From the NCBI RefSeq assembly GCF_001645105.1, contig NZ_LKEG01000053.1:192253-256252 (forward strand): a stretch of 64,000 nt of DNA. Direction: 5' to 3'. A program made the translations under genes and the position numbers. Positions 1 to 8,396 of this stretch are shown one piece after another. Position 1 is the first letter of the stretch; the number at the start of each line of letters is the position of its first letter. The notes under the pieces were generated by a model. It had not been told where the DNA came from and searched no databases. It worked only from the letters and a program-made list of their open reading frames with translations. This DNA is from Pseudomonas marginalis (lineage in GTDB: Bacteria > Pseudomonadota > Gammaproteobacteria > Pseudomonadales > Pseudomonadaceae).

Positions 1-263
1 CCAAACGCCTGAGCGACGTGGGCCTTGCGTTGGGTGCCGACATCAAGGGCGTCACCGACGAAGAGGGCGCCCAAGCCGCCATCGCCGCCATTCGCAGCCT
101 GGCCCATGACGTTGAAATTCCCGCCGGATTGCGGGAGCTGGGCGCCAAGTTGCAGGACATTCCCTTGCTGGCGACCAATGCGCTCAAAGATGCGTGTGGC
201 CTGACCAACCCACGGCGGGCGGATCAGCGTCAGATCGAGGAGATCTTTCGCAGCGCGTTTTGA
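1..263 (+). CDS. Iron-containing alcohol dehydrogenase, C-terminal fragment (cut by window edge)
   Basis: The frame is open from the window edge (first full codon at base 3) and ends in TGA at 261-263, giving about 86 residues. The tail (KDACGLTNPR, then a short helix ending IFRSAF) is the typical C-terminus of group III Fe-dependent alcohol dehydrogenases, NAD(P)-linked enzymes of about 380 residues that interconvert alcohols and aldehydes. The metal and cofactor sites lie outside the window, so substrate is unknown. The last 34 bases overlap the convergent MFS gene tail-to-tail. The family call rests on the C-terminal signature only. Confidence 0.75.
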   Translation, partial: KRLSDVGLALGADIKGVTDEEGAQAAIAAIRSLAHDVEIPAGLRELGAKLQDIPLLATNALKDACGLTNPRRADQRQIEEIFRSAF

Positions 264-1417
264 TCCGACCGGCAGCGGGCGACGCACATTGATGCGGCGC
301 CTGCCAACGCCACACATAAAGCTGCTAACGGCCACGCCTGCGGACTCACCAGCAGGCTCGCCATGCCGCCGATCAATGCGGCCATCAACTGATGCATAAA
401 GCCGCTCAAGGCCATGGCATAGGAGCCGTTCACCGGCGATTCATCGTTGGCCACGGATAAACTGATCGGGTAACTCATCGACTGCCCCAGCACGGCCACG
501 CAATACGGTAGCCACAGCAGGATGGCGAGCCCGCCAGCAAACACACTGCCCAGCAGCATCACGGCCGTCCCCGTCAGCACCAGGGCCACGCCCCAGCCCA
601 TCATCTTCAGCCGCCCCGTGCGAGCCACGAAGCGGTTGACCATCAATGCCCCCGCCAGATACGCCGCGCTGATTGGCCAACCCAGCCAGCCATATTGCGC
701 CGCGCTCCACTCGAAACGCCCTTGCAGAATCAACGGTGCGCAGGTGTTGAAGGCGATGATCACCCCATAACCCAGGCCACCGGCCAAGGCTGCATGCAGA
801 AACGGCGGATGCCGCACGATCGTGGCGTAAATGCGCCAGGCGGATGCACAAGCGTCGGCTTTCACCCGTGCCGGGAACATCACTCGCTGCAACACCAGCA
901 TCAACATGACCGCGCCAATCGCCAACCCGTAGAAGATCGCCTCCCAGCCGAAGATCACCTGCAACAACGACCCAACGAATTGACCGATGCCCAAAGCGAT
1001 CACGAACGTCATGCCCAGCCACGACAACCCTTTTGCCAGCAATGCACCGCTGAAGCTGTCACGCACCAACACCCGCGCCATCACCGAAACACCGCCCGCG
1101 CCCAACCCTTGAATCAGCCGCAATGACAGGAAGGCTTCAACGTTGAATGCCGAGGGGATCGCCGCACTCGCCAACGCGTACACGGCAAGCGCCGCCAACA
1201 GCACAGGCTTACGCCCAAAACGCTCGCCCAGGCTGCCCCACAGCAACATCGGCAACGCCATGCCGACCAGGTAGATCGCCAGGGCTAGCGCGACGTGGTC
1301 TTCAGCCGCCGAGAGGGCGCGGGCGATGGCGGGGACGGCGGGCAGGTAGCTGCTGATGCCGACTTGGGCGAGGAAGGCGGCGCAGCAGGCCAGGGCGAGG
1401 GTGGTGGTATTGTTCAA
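230..1417 (-). CDS. MFS multidrug efflux transporter, Bcr/CflA-like
   Basis: A 395-residue inner-membrane protein with about 12 hydrophobic segments. Loop 2-3 carries the MFS motif GSLGERFGRKPV (about residues 60-72), followed by RLIQGLGAGGVSVMAR, which is characteristic of the Bcr/CflA drug:H+ antiporter branch. Expected to export a toxic small molecule using the proton gradient. The start at 1417 is TTG with an AAGGA-like sequence somewhat far upstream; no better in-frame start is nearby. The 3' end overlaps the alcohol dehydrogenase gene by 34 bases. The substrate cannot be read from sequence. Confidence 0.85.
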   Translation of the reverse strand: MNNTTTLALACCAAFLAQVGISSYLPAVPAIARALSAAEDHVALALAIYLVGMALPMLLWGSLGERFGRKPVLLAALAVYALASAAIPSAFNVEAFLSLRLIQGLGAGGVSVMARVLVRDSFSGALLAKGLSWLGMTFVIALGIGQFVGSLLQVIFGWEAIFYGLAIGAVMLMLVLQRVMFPARVKADACASAWRIYATIVRHPPFLHAALAGGLGYGVIIAFNTCAPLILQGRFEWSAAQYGWLGWPISAAYLAGALMVNRFVARTGRLKMMGWGVALVLTGTAVMLLGSVFAGGLAILLWLPYCVAVLGQSMSYPISLSVANDESPVNGSYAMALSGFMHQLMAALIGGMASLLVSPQAWPLAALCVALAGAASMCVARCRSDQNALRKISSI

Positions 1418-1511
1418 GGGCAGGCTTTTCCTTTTTCAGCGGTAAACTACAAGCTGATAGTGTGTTTGTCTCTAACGTGCGGCTAATCGTTTGTAACCAA
1501 GGAACCAACCC

Positions 1512-2186
1512 ATGAGAGTTCTGTTATTCGGCGCCACCGGCATGGTCGGCCAGGGTGTCCTGCGCGAGTGCCTGTTGGCCGCTGACGTTCAGGAAGTCGT
1601 CGCCGTCGGCCGCACGGCCTTGACCCAGGAGCACGGCAAGCTGCACCAGGTGTTGCACGGTGACATGCTGGATTTCCAGCCCCTGGAGAACCTGTTGCAA
1701 GGGTTTGATGCGTGCTTCTTCTGCCTCGGTGTCTCATCGGCGGGGATGAATGAAACCAAATACATCCACCTCACCTATGACCTGACACTGGTCGCCGCCA
1801 GCACGCTGGCGCGGCTCAATCCGCAGATGACCTTTATCTACGTGTCCGGCGCCGGGACCGACAGTTCCGAGGCGGGCAAGTCGATGTGGGCGCGGGTCAA
1901 GGGCAAGACCGAGAACGCCTTGCTGCGCCTGCCGTTCAAGGCGGTGTATCTGTTTCGGCCGGGGGTGATCCAGCCGTTGCATGGCGTGCGGTCGAAGACG
2001 CCGTTGTACCAGTCGTTCTATTCCGTGCTCGGGCCGTTGCTGTCGTTGGCGCGTCGGCTGAAACCGGGTTGGGTGGTGAGTACCGAGACGGTGGGGCGGG
2101 CCATGTTGCAGGCGGCCAGTCATGGCGCGCCGCAGCCGGTGGTGGAACAGGCCGAGATCAATCGGCTGGCCAGCGAGCGTCGCTGA
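1512..2186 (+). CDS. NAD(P)-binding Rossmann-fold protein (atypical SDR, YbjT/HTATIP2-like)
   Basis: A 224-residue cytoplasmic protein starting with a dinucleotide-binding loop, GATGMVGQG (residues 7-15), at the end of the first beta strand. YVSGAGTDSS (about 114-123) takes the position of the SDR active-site region, and the length fits small NAD(P)H-binding epimerase-like proteins. An AAGGA ribosome site precedes the ATG. The stop overlaps the next start (TGATG at 2184-2188), so it is probably translationally coupled to the LysR gene. The reaction is unknown; the fold assignment is solid. Confidence 0.8.
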   Translation: MRVLLFGATGMVGQGVLRECLLAADVQEVVAVGRTALTQEHGKLHQVLHGDMLDFQPLENLLQGFDACFFCLGVSSAGMNETKYIHLTYDLTLVAASTLARLNPQMTFIYVSGAGTDSSEAGKSMWARVKGKTENALLRLPFKAVYLFRPGVIQPLHGVRSKTPLYQSFYSVLGPLLSLARRLKPGWVVSTETVGRAMLQAASHGAPQPVVEQAEINRLASERR

Positions 2187-3094
2187 TGCTGCACAAGAGC
2201 CTGGTACGTCGGCTGGACCTGATCACATTGCAGCTGTTCGTTGCGGTGTTTGAGGAAGGCACGCTGACCCGTGCCGCCAACCGTGAAGCCATTGCCGTGT
2301 CGGCTGCCAGCAAGCGCTTAATGGAGTTGGAGCAGGTGCTGGGCGTCAGTCTGTTCGTGCGGCGTGCCAATGGCATGGACTTGACGGCGGCTGGCGAAAC
2401 CCTGTTGCACCATGCGCGACAGATGCTGTTCAACGTCGAGAAGATGGGCCTGGAACTGGGCGAGCATAGTCACGGCGTGCGCGGTTATGTGCGGATGCTG
2501 GCCAATCTGTCGGCGATCATTCAGTTCCTTCCGGAAGACCTACGGGGCTTTTCTGAATCGCACCCCGAAGTGAAAACCGACCTCGAAGAGCGTCCCAGCA
2601 ATGGTGTTGTGCAAGGCGTGCTGGATGGCGTGGCGGACCTGGGGATCTGCTCCAGCGACACCGACACCAAAGGCCTGCCCAGCGTGACTTATCGCCACGA
2701 CAAACTGGTGGTGTTGATGCCGAAGGATCATTCGTTGGCCGCCCGCGAAAGCCTGGCCTTCGCCGAAACCCTCGACAGCGATTACGTCGGCCTGCACGCC
2801 GCCAGTTCCATCAATATGCGCACCCACGCCGCTGCGCGCGAAGCGGGCAAGATGCTGCGCCTGCGCATTCATGTGCCCGGGTTTGATGCGATGTGCCGGA
2901 TGGTCCAGGCGAATATGGGCATCGGTGTCCTGCCGCAGAAGGCCTATGAGTTGTTCGGCCGCGCACTGGGTTTGCATGCCGTGCCGCTGACGGATGACTG
3001 GTCGGATCGCAGCCTGATTCTGGTGGTGCGCGACGAGGCGCAGTTGTCACCCGTGAGCCGGTTACTGTTCGATTATTTGAGTGTTCGCGTTTAG
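2186..3094 (+). CDS. LysR-type transcriptional regulator
   Basis: A 302-residue regulator with an N-terminal winged helix-turn-helix (about residues 8-67, ASKRLMELEQVLGVSLFVRR) and a C-terminal effector-binding domain. The ATG at 2186 was chosen because it gives the normal LysR length and overlaps the preceding stop; the frame is open further upstream but that part lies inside the preceding gene. It stands 89 bases before the CoA-transferase/lyase/MFS operon on the same strand, so it may control that operon. That link is inferred from position. Confidence 0.85.
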   Translation: MLHKSLVRRLDLITLQLFVAVFEEGTLTRAANREAIAVSAASKRLMELEQVLGVSLFVRRANGMDLTAAGETLLHHARQMLFNVEKMGLELGEHSHGVRGYVRMLANLSAIIQFLPEDLRGFSESHPEVKTDLEERPSNGVVQGVLDGVADLGICSSDTDTKGLPSVTYRHDKLVVLMPKDHSLAARESLAFAETLDSDYVGLHAASSINMRTHAAAREAGKMLRLRIHVPGFDAMCRMVQANMGIGVLPQKAYELFGRALGLHAVPLTDDWSDRSLILVVRDEAQLSPVSRLLFDYLSVRV

Positions 3095-3183
3095 CGAACG
3101 CTCCTTGCCAACTGACGGTTGGATTTCTCCTGCGCCGCCCCTCTAGTCTTGGCAGCACATTCCAAAAACAAGAGGTACACCCC

Positions 3184-4377
3184 ATGACGGCTCCCCTGAG
3201 CGGTATCAAGGTGATCGAGATCGGCACCCTGATTGCCGCGCCGTTCGCCGCCCGGCTGATGGCCGAGTTTGGCGCCGAGGTGATCAAGATCGAAGCCATG
3301 GGGCAGGGCGACCCACTTCGCAAATGGCGAAAGCTGCACGAAGGCACGTCACTGTGGTGGTACCTGCAATCGCGTAACAAGAAGTCCTTGGCGCTGGACC
3401 TCAAGTCGCCGGAAGGCCTGGACCTGATCAAGCAATTGCTCGGTGACGCCGACGTACTGATCGAAAACCTGCGCCCCGGCGGCCTGGAAAAACTCGGCCT
3501 CGGCTGGGACGTGTTGCACGCCCTCAACCCCAAGCTGACGCTGGTGCGCATCTCGGGCTACGGTCAGACCGGCCCGTATCGCGACCGCCCCGGCTTCGGT
3601 GCCATCGGCGAGGCGATGGGCGGCATCCGCTACACCACCGGCAACCCGGACTCGCCGCCGGCGCGGGTCGGCGTGAGCCTGGGGGATTCCCTGGCGTCGC
3701 TGCACGGCGTGATCGGCGCACTGATGTCGCTGCTGCGGGTCAAGACGGGGCAGGGCGACGGGCAGATTGTCGATGTGTCGTTGGCCGAAAGCGTGTTCAA
3801 CCTGATGGAAAGCCTGGTGCCGGAATACGACATGCTCGGCCATGTGCGTGAACGCAGCGGCGGCGCCTTGCCTGGCATTGCGCCCTCCAATACCTACCTG
3901 ACGGCCGACGGCGCCTATGTGGTGATCGCCGGCAACAGCGACCCGATCTACAAGCGCCTGATGACCACCATTGGTCGCGCCGACCTGGCCGAAGCCCCCG
4001 AGTTTGCCCATAACGATGGCCGCGCCGCCAAGAGCGGGTTGCTCGACGCTGCGATTACGCACTGGACCAGCAGCCTGCCCATCGAGCAGGTGCTTAGCGC
4101 CCTGGAAGCGGCTGAAGTGCCCGCCGGGCGTATCTACTCCGTGGCCGATATCGTCAGCGACCCGCACTACCAGGCGCGTGACATGTTGCTCAATGCCGAG
4201 CTGCCGGGCGGTGTGTCGGTGAAGATGCCCGGCATCGTGCCCAAACTCTCGGAAACCCCCGGCGGCGTGAACTGGCAGGGTCCGTCCCTGGGGCAACACA
4301 CCGACGAAATTCTCGGCAGCCTGGGCCTGGCCGGCGCGGATATCCAACGCCTGAAAACCTCGGGAGTGGTGCAATGA
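3184..4377 (+). CDS. Class III (CaiB/BaiF) acyl-CoA transferase
   Basis: A 397-residue member of the formyl-CoA transferase/CaiB family, which moves CoA from a donor such as succinyl-CoA to a carboxylic acid through an enzyme-linked intermediate. The nucleophilic Asp is probably Asp168 in VGVSLGDSLASLHG; NLRPGGLEKLGLGW and SGYGQTGPYRDRPG are typical family segments. AGAGGT precedes the ATG. The stop overlaps the next start as ATGA (4374-4377), so it is coupled to the lyase. The pair fits activation of a hydroxy-dicarboxylate to its CoA ester followed by C-C cleavage. Exact substrate unknown. Confidence 0.88.
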   Translation: MTAPLSGIKVIEIGTLIAAPFAARLMAEFGAEVIKIEAMGQGDPLRKWRKLHEGTSLWWYLQSRNKKSLALDLKSPEGLDLIKQLLGDADVLIENLRPGGLEKLGLGWDVLHALNPKLTLVRISGYGQTGPYRDRPGFGAIGEAMGGIRYTTGNPDSPPARVGVSLGDSLASLHGVIGALMSLLRVKTGQGDGQIVDVSLAESVFNLMESLVPEYDMLGHVRERSGGALPGIAPSNTYLTADGAYVVIAGNSDPIYKRLMTTIGRADLAEAPEFAHNDGRAAKSGLLDAAITHWTSSLPIEQVLSALEAAEVPAGRIYSVADIVSDPHYQARDMLLNAELPGGVSVKMPGIVPKLSETPGGVNWQGPSLGQHTDEILGSLGLAGADIQRLKTSGVVQ

Positions 4378-5315
4378 TCACAGACTATTCAGACCCGTTG
4401 ATCGTGCAGGAAGTGTCCCCGCGCGATGGCCTGCAAATCGAGCCGACCTGGGTCGAAACGCAGGACAAGATCGCGTTGATCGACCAGCTTTCCCTGGCCG
4501 GTTTCTCGCGGATCGAAGCAGGCTCGTTCGTCTCGCCCAAGGCCATCCCGGCATTGCGCGATGGCGAGCAAGTGTTCCAGGGCATCGAGCGCAAGCCGGG
4601 TGTGATCTATGTGGCGCTGATCCCCAACCTCAAGGGCGCCCAGCGTGCCATCGAGTCCCGCGCCGATGAGTTGAACCTGGTGATGTCCGCCAGCCAGACC
4701 CACAACCTGGCCAATATGCGCATGCGCTGCGAGGCGTCGTTGGCGGCGTTTGGCGATATCACACGCTTTGCCGCCGACCACCCGGTAAGGCTCAACGGCA
4801 GTATCGCCACCACCTTCGGTTGCCCGTTCGAGGGCAAGATCGATGAAGACCGCGTGCTGCAGATTGTCGAGGCGTACCAAGCGCTTGGAATCACCGGCAT
4901 CAGCCTGGCCGACACCACCGGCATGGCCAACCCGCGACAGGTCGAGCGCCTGGTCAAGCGCGTGTTGCAGCGCGTGTCCGCCCGCGATCTGACCCTGCAT
5001 TTCCACAACACTCGTGGCCTGGGTCTGTGCAACGTGCTGGCGGCTTATGAGGCCGGCGCCCGTCGTTTTGACGCAGCGCTCGGTGGGTTGGGCGGTTGCC
5101 CGTTTGCGCCGGGGGCGTCGGGCAACATCTGCACTGAAGATTTGGTCAACCTGTGCGAGGAGGTCGGGATTTACACCGGTATCGACCTGCCGCACCTGCT
5201 GCACATGTCCCGTCGCTTGCCGGCCCTGTTGGGCCACGAACTGCCCGGCCAGGTGGCCAAGGCCGGACGTAATTGCGACCTGCATGCCCCCCCGGCCTAC
5301 ATCGCCGCGCTGTAA
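4374..5315 (+). CDS. HMG-CoA lyase-family enzyme (hydroxymethylglutaryl-CoA or citramalyl-CoA lyase)
   Basis: A 313-residue TIM-barrel lyase. The catalytic features of the HMG-CoA lyase family are visible: SPRDGLQ with Arg17/Asp18, metal-binding His209 and His211 in LHFHNTRG, and the mobile loop GGLGGCPFAPGASGN with Cys242. Known members cleave 3-hydroxy-3-methylglutaryl-CoA to acetyl-CoA and acetoacetate, or R-citramalyl-CoA to acetyl-CoA and pyruvate; the sequence does not separate these. It is coupled to the CoA-transferase by a 4-base overlap and followed by an MFS permease. Together they look like uptake, activation and cleavage of one branched hydroxy-acid. Confidence 0.85.
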   Translation: MITDYSDPLIVQEVSPRDGLQIEPTWVETQDKIALIDQLSLAGFSRIEAGSFVSPKAIPALRDGEQVFQGIERKPGVIYVALIPNLKGAQRAIESRADELNLVMSASQTHNLANMRMRCEASLAAFGDITRFAADHPVRLNGSIATTFGCPFEGKIDEDRVLQIVEAYQALGITGISLADTTGMANPRQVERLVKRVLQRVSARDLTLHFHNTRGLGLCNVLAAYEAGARRFDAALGGLGGCPFAPGASGNICTEDLVNLCEEVGIYTGIDLPHLLHMSRRLPALLGHELPGQVAKAGRNCDLHAPPAYIAAL

Positions 5316-5374
5316 CACAGCACCAGACAACAAAAACAATCGGGCGCCAATGAGCAGCCCGCTGGAGAGAAAGC

Positions 5375-6706
5375 ATGAGCACTAATACGTTGGAGGCCGG
5401 CGTGCGCCCGGCCGCTGAAATCGATGCCGAAAAAGCCCTGGTCAGCAAGGTCGCCTGGCGCCTGATGCCGCTGATCATGGTGTGCTACCTGTTCGCGTTT
5501 TTTGACCGTATCAATATCAGCTTCGCCAAGTTCCAGCTGCAGGCGGACCTGAGCCTGAGCGACACCGCCTATGGCTTGGGCGCGGGGTTGTTCGTGGTGG
5601 GTTATGTGATCTTCGAAGTGCCGAGCAACATGATGCTGTACAAGGTCGGTGCCCGGCGCTGGATTGCGCGCATCATGATGTCGTGGGGCCTGGCGACGGC
5701 GGCGATGGTGTTTGTCACCGCCGAATGGCAGTTCTATGGCCTGCGCTTCATCATCGGTGCGATGGAGGCGGGTTTTGCGCCCGGCGTGCTGTACTACCTG
5801 ACGTTGTGGTTCCCGCAGCACTTCCGGGGGCGTATCACCTCGATGCTGTTCCTGGCGTCGGCATTTGCGGGCCTGGTGGGCGCGCCGTTCTCCGGCCTGG
5901 TGCTGGAGCACCTCGACGGCGTCTTCCAGATGCGCGGCTGGCATTGGCTGTTCCTGCTCGGTGGCTTGCCGTGCATCGGCCTCGGGTTTCTGGTGCTGAC
6001 ATTGCTGAAGGACCGTATCGAAGACGCCCATTGGCTGACGCCGGCGGAGAAGGCCTTGCTGGCCAGCCGTATCGCCAAGCATGAGCCGAACCCGCATGGA
6101 GGCTCGCTGCTGTCGGCGATCCGCATCCCTGGGTTCCTGATGCTTGGGTTTATCTACTTCCTGATTCAGGTGGCGTCCTACGGCCTCAACTTCTGGGCCC
6201 CGCAACTGATCCGCAGCGCCGGCACCCAGAGCCCGGTGATGATCGGACTGCTCACGGCGATTCCTTATGTGTGCGGTGCCATCAGTATGGTGGTGATCGG
6301 GCGACTGTCGGATGCCACCGGCGAGCGGCGCAAGTTCGTCTGCGGCCTGGTCGTGCTGGGGGCGGTGGGCTTCTTCTGTGCGGGCATTTTTGCTGACCAC
6401 ACCACCTTCCTGATCATTGCCCTGGGCATGTTGGGCGCGGGCATCATCGCCTCGATCCCGACCTTCTGGACCCTGCCTCCCAAGTTGCTGGCCGGTGCCG
6501 GGGCAGGCGCGGCGGGCGGTATTGCGGTGATCAACACCCTCGGGCAGTTCGGTGGCATCGTCAGCCCGGTGATGGTAGGGCGGATCAAGGACCTGACCGG
6601 CAGCACCACCCCGGCGCTCTATGTGATCGGCGTATGTGCGCTGTTGGCCGCGGCGCTGTTGTTGTGGGGCCTGCCACAAAAGCTGCGCACCCTCGATAAG
6701 GGCTGA
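5375..6706 (+). CDS. MFS anion:cation symporter (ACS family), putative carboxylate uptake
   Basis: A 443-residue inner-membrane transporter with about 12 hydrophobic segments. CYLFAFFDRINISFAKFQ (about residues 30-47) and the FEVPSNMMLYKVGARRWIAR segment are typical of the anion:cation symporter branch, which imports organic anions such as tartrate, phthalate and hexuronates. GGAGAG precedes the ATG. It lies 59 bases after the lyase on the same strand, so it is probably the uptake step of that cassette. Its TGA abuts the stop of the convergent gene in the palindrome TGATCA. Confidence 0.87.
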   Translation: MSTNTLEAGVRPAAEIDAEKALVSKVAWRLMPLIMVCYLFAFFDRINISFAKFQLQADLSLSDTAYGLGAGLFVVGYVIFEVPSNMMLYKVGARRWIARIMMSWGLATAAMVFVTAEWQFYGLRFIIGAMEAGFAPGVLYYLTLWFPQHFRGRITSMLFLASAFAGLVGAPFSGLVLEHLDGVFQMRGWHWLFLLGGLPCIGLGFLVLTLLKDRIEDAHWLTPAEKALLASRIAKHEPNPHGGSLLSAIRIPGFLMLGFIYFLIQVASYGLNFWAPQLIRSAGTQSPVMIGLLTAIPYVCGAISMVVIGRLSDATGERRKFVCGLVVLGAVGFFCAGIFADHTTFLIIALGMLGAGIIASIPTFWTLPPKLLAGAGAGAAGGIAVINTLGQFGGIVSPVMVGRIKDLTGSTTPALYVIGVCALLAAALLLWGLPQKLRTLDKG

Positions 6707-7195
6707 TCAGCCAGCGGTCGCCAAGGCGCGGGCGGGCGTGGCGCTGAACTGAATCAACGCTACGCCCCCGATCAACAACAACGCGCCAAGAATCCGGGGC
6801 GTTGTCAGTTGACGCTCCACCAGGCCGAACAGGCCAAAATGATCAAGTGCCAGCGAGGCCAGAATCTGCCCGGCCATGGCCAAGGCGATAAAGCCCGACG
6901 CGCCGAGTTTGGGCAGCAGTATCAACGCCAGGGAAATAAAGCACACGCCAAACGCGCCGCCCGCCCACATCCACAGCGGCGCCTTGCTGATAAACGCCAG
7001 GCTTGGCAACGGCAAGCGCAGCGCCATCATCACCGGCAGCAACACGAGGATGCTCACCAGCAATGACGCCAGCGTGGCCCACAGCGGGTGACCCAGCCCG
7101 CGCCCGAGGTTGGCGTTGATCGCACTCTGGAACGGCACCACCGCTCCGGCGACGACCGCCAGTGCCAATAATCCCAACCAATGCAACGTGGTCAT
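6707..7195 (-). CDS. DMT-superfamily membrane protein, YdcZ/DUF606 family
   Basis: A 162-residue, very hydrophobic protein with about five membrane segments. FQSAINANLGRGLGHPLWATL near the N-terminus is the usual DUF606 (YdcZ) signature. The start at 7195 is favoured because GGGAG lies 8 bases upstream; the longer frame to 7210 would need a TTG inside that ribosome site. Function is unsettled for the family (small inner-membrane transporter or half-transporter). It is divergent from a LysR gene 69 bases away, which may regulate it. The stop abuts that of the MFS gene. Confidence 0.82.
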   Translation of the reverse strand: MTTLHWLGLLALAVVAGAVVPFQSAINANLGRGLGHPLWATLASLLVSILVLLPVMMALRLPLPSLAFISKAPLWMWAGGAFGVCFISLALILLPKLGASGFIALAMAGQILASLALDHFGLFGLVERQLTTPRILGALLLIGGVALIQFSATPARALATAG

Positions 7196-7264
7196 TTTTG
7201 AATCTCCCAAAGGTTTTGCTGGACTCTAGGCTATTCGTCACGCAAATTTAAATTCCAAGTTCTT

Positions 7265-8182
7265 ATGCCGAGCATGCAGCTGATGAATGATCTGCGCCGC
7301 ATCGACCTCAACTTGCTGGTGATTCTTGACGCCTTGCTCAGCGAGCAACAGGTCACCCGCGCCGCCGAGCGTTTGCACCTCAGTCAACCGGCGGTCAGTC
7401 ATGCGCTGGCGCGCTTGCGTGATCTGCTCGGTGATCCGCTGCTGGTGCGTCAGGGCGGCAGGCTGGTGCCAACCGCTCGCGCGCTGGAGCTGGCCACGCC
7501 ACTGGCTGAAGCCCTGGCCCAGGTACAGGCCTTGCTGGCGCCCAATCGCTTCGACCCGGCGTCGGCCAAACGCCGGTTTCGTCTGGCGATGTCTGACTAC
7601 AGTGCGGCGATTTTCCTACCTGACCTGGTGCGTACGTTGCGCCGTGAAGCGCCGGGTATCGACCTGCAGATTATCCAGGCCAGCCGTGAAGGCATGGTGG
7701 AGGGCGTGCTCAATGGCGACCTCGACCTGGCTGCCGGTGTTTTCCCCGACATGCCTGCCGAATTGCGTACTACGCCGTTGTTCGAAGAGCACTACACCTG
7801 CCTGGTAGACCGCAACAGCCTTCCGGCGAGCGGCACACTGGATCTACCCACCTACCTGTCACGTCCCCATGTATTGCTGGAAATGCGCGGCAGTGGCACG
7901 CCGGAAATCGAACGGGCGCTGACGGCGATTCGTCAGCGTCGGCACGTGGCGATCAGCCTGCCGCACTGGGGTGTGGCGCCGCAGCTGATTCAAGGCACCG
8001 ACCTGATTCTTACCGTGTCGTCGCGTGGCTTGCTGAATATTGATCACGCGCACTTGCTGGCCGTACCGCCGCCGTTTCATATTCCGTCTTTTGCGTTTGA
8101 GCTGGCATGGCACGCAAGGCGGGGCGGGGATGCGGGTTTGCAGTGGTTGATTGGGCGGGTGCAGGGGGGCTTATGTGATTGA
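7265..8182 (+). CDS. LysR-type transcriptional regulator
   Basis: A 305-residue LysR protein. The N-terminal part NDLRRIDLNLLVILDALLSE with HTH RAAERLHLSQPAVSHALARL is the NodD/LeuO-like subgroup pattern. A typical effector domain follows. Three in-frame ATGs lie at 7265, 7274 and 7283; no ribosome site clearly decides, and the one at 7283 (MNDLRR) matches the usual family start. Divergent from the ydcZ-like gene, so it may control it; the effector is unknown. Confidence 0.83.
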   Translation: MPSMQLMNDLRRIDLNLLVILDALLSEQQVTRAAERLHLSQPAVSHALARLRDLLGDPLLVRQGGRLVPTARALELATPLAEALAQVQALLAPNRFDPASAKRRFRLAMSDYSAAIFLPDLVRTLRREAPGIDLQIIQASREGMVEGVLNGDLDLAAGVFPDMPAELRTTPLFEEHYTCLVDRNSLPASGTLDLPTYLSRPHVLLEMRGSGTPEIERALTAIRQRRHVAISLPHWGVAPQLIQGTDLILTVSSRGLLNIDHAHLLAVPPPFHIPSFAFELAWHARRGGDAGLQWLIGRVQGGLCD

Positions 8183-8268
8183 ACATCCGCTACGAGGATG
8201 CGGGTGGCTGGCGCCGCGTATGGAAAATCCGCATGACTTGTAATCGTCTCTCTCGGATACGTTACGGA

Positions 8269-8330
8269 ACGATGTAGGGCCATCGAGGCATAACCCTCTT
8301 GCGTGTTCCAAGTGCAACATACTACATCGT
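8269..8330. promoter_or_regulatory. 9-bp inverted repeat upstream of fosA-like gene
   Basis: ACGATGTAG at 8269-8277 is mirrored by CTACATCGT at 8322-8330, 44 bases apart, in the 214-base gap between the LysR gene and the FosA-like gene. The spacing is long for a single operator, so it may be two half-sites or chance. Nothing else recognisable was seen in this gap. Confidence 0.25.
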
Positions 8331-8396
8331 CACCGCCACCATGATTTGCCCCGTTCGTGAGGGCGCGCGCGTTCTGAACGTGAAAAGGATATTTCC

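Noticed and set aside
1886..2185. In-frame upstream extension of the LysR gene to 402 codons
   Set aside because: It lies in another frame of the Rossmann-fold gene, is not LysR-like, and the ATG at 2186 gives the normal length with a TGATG overlap.
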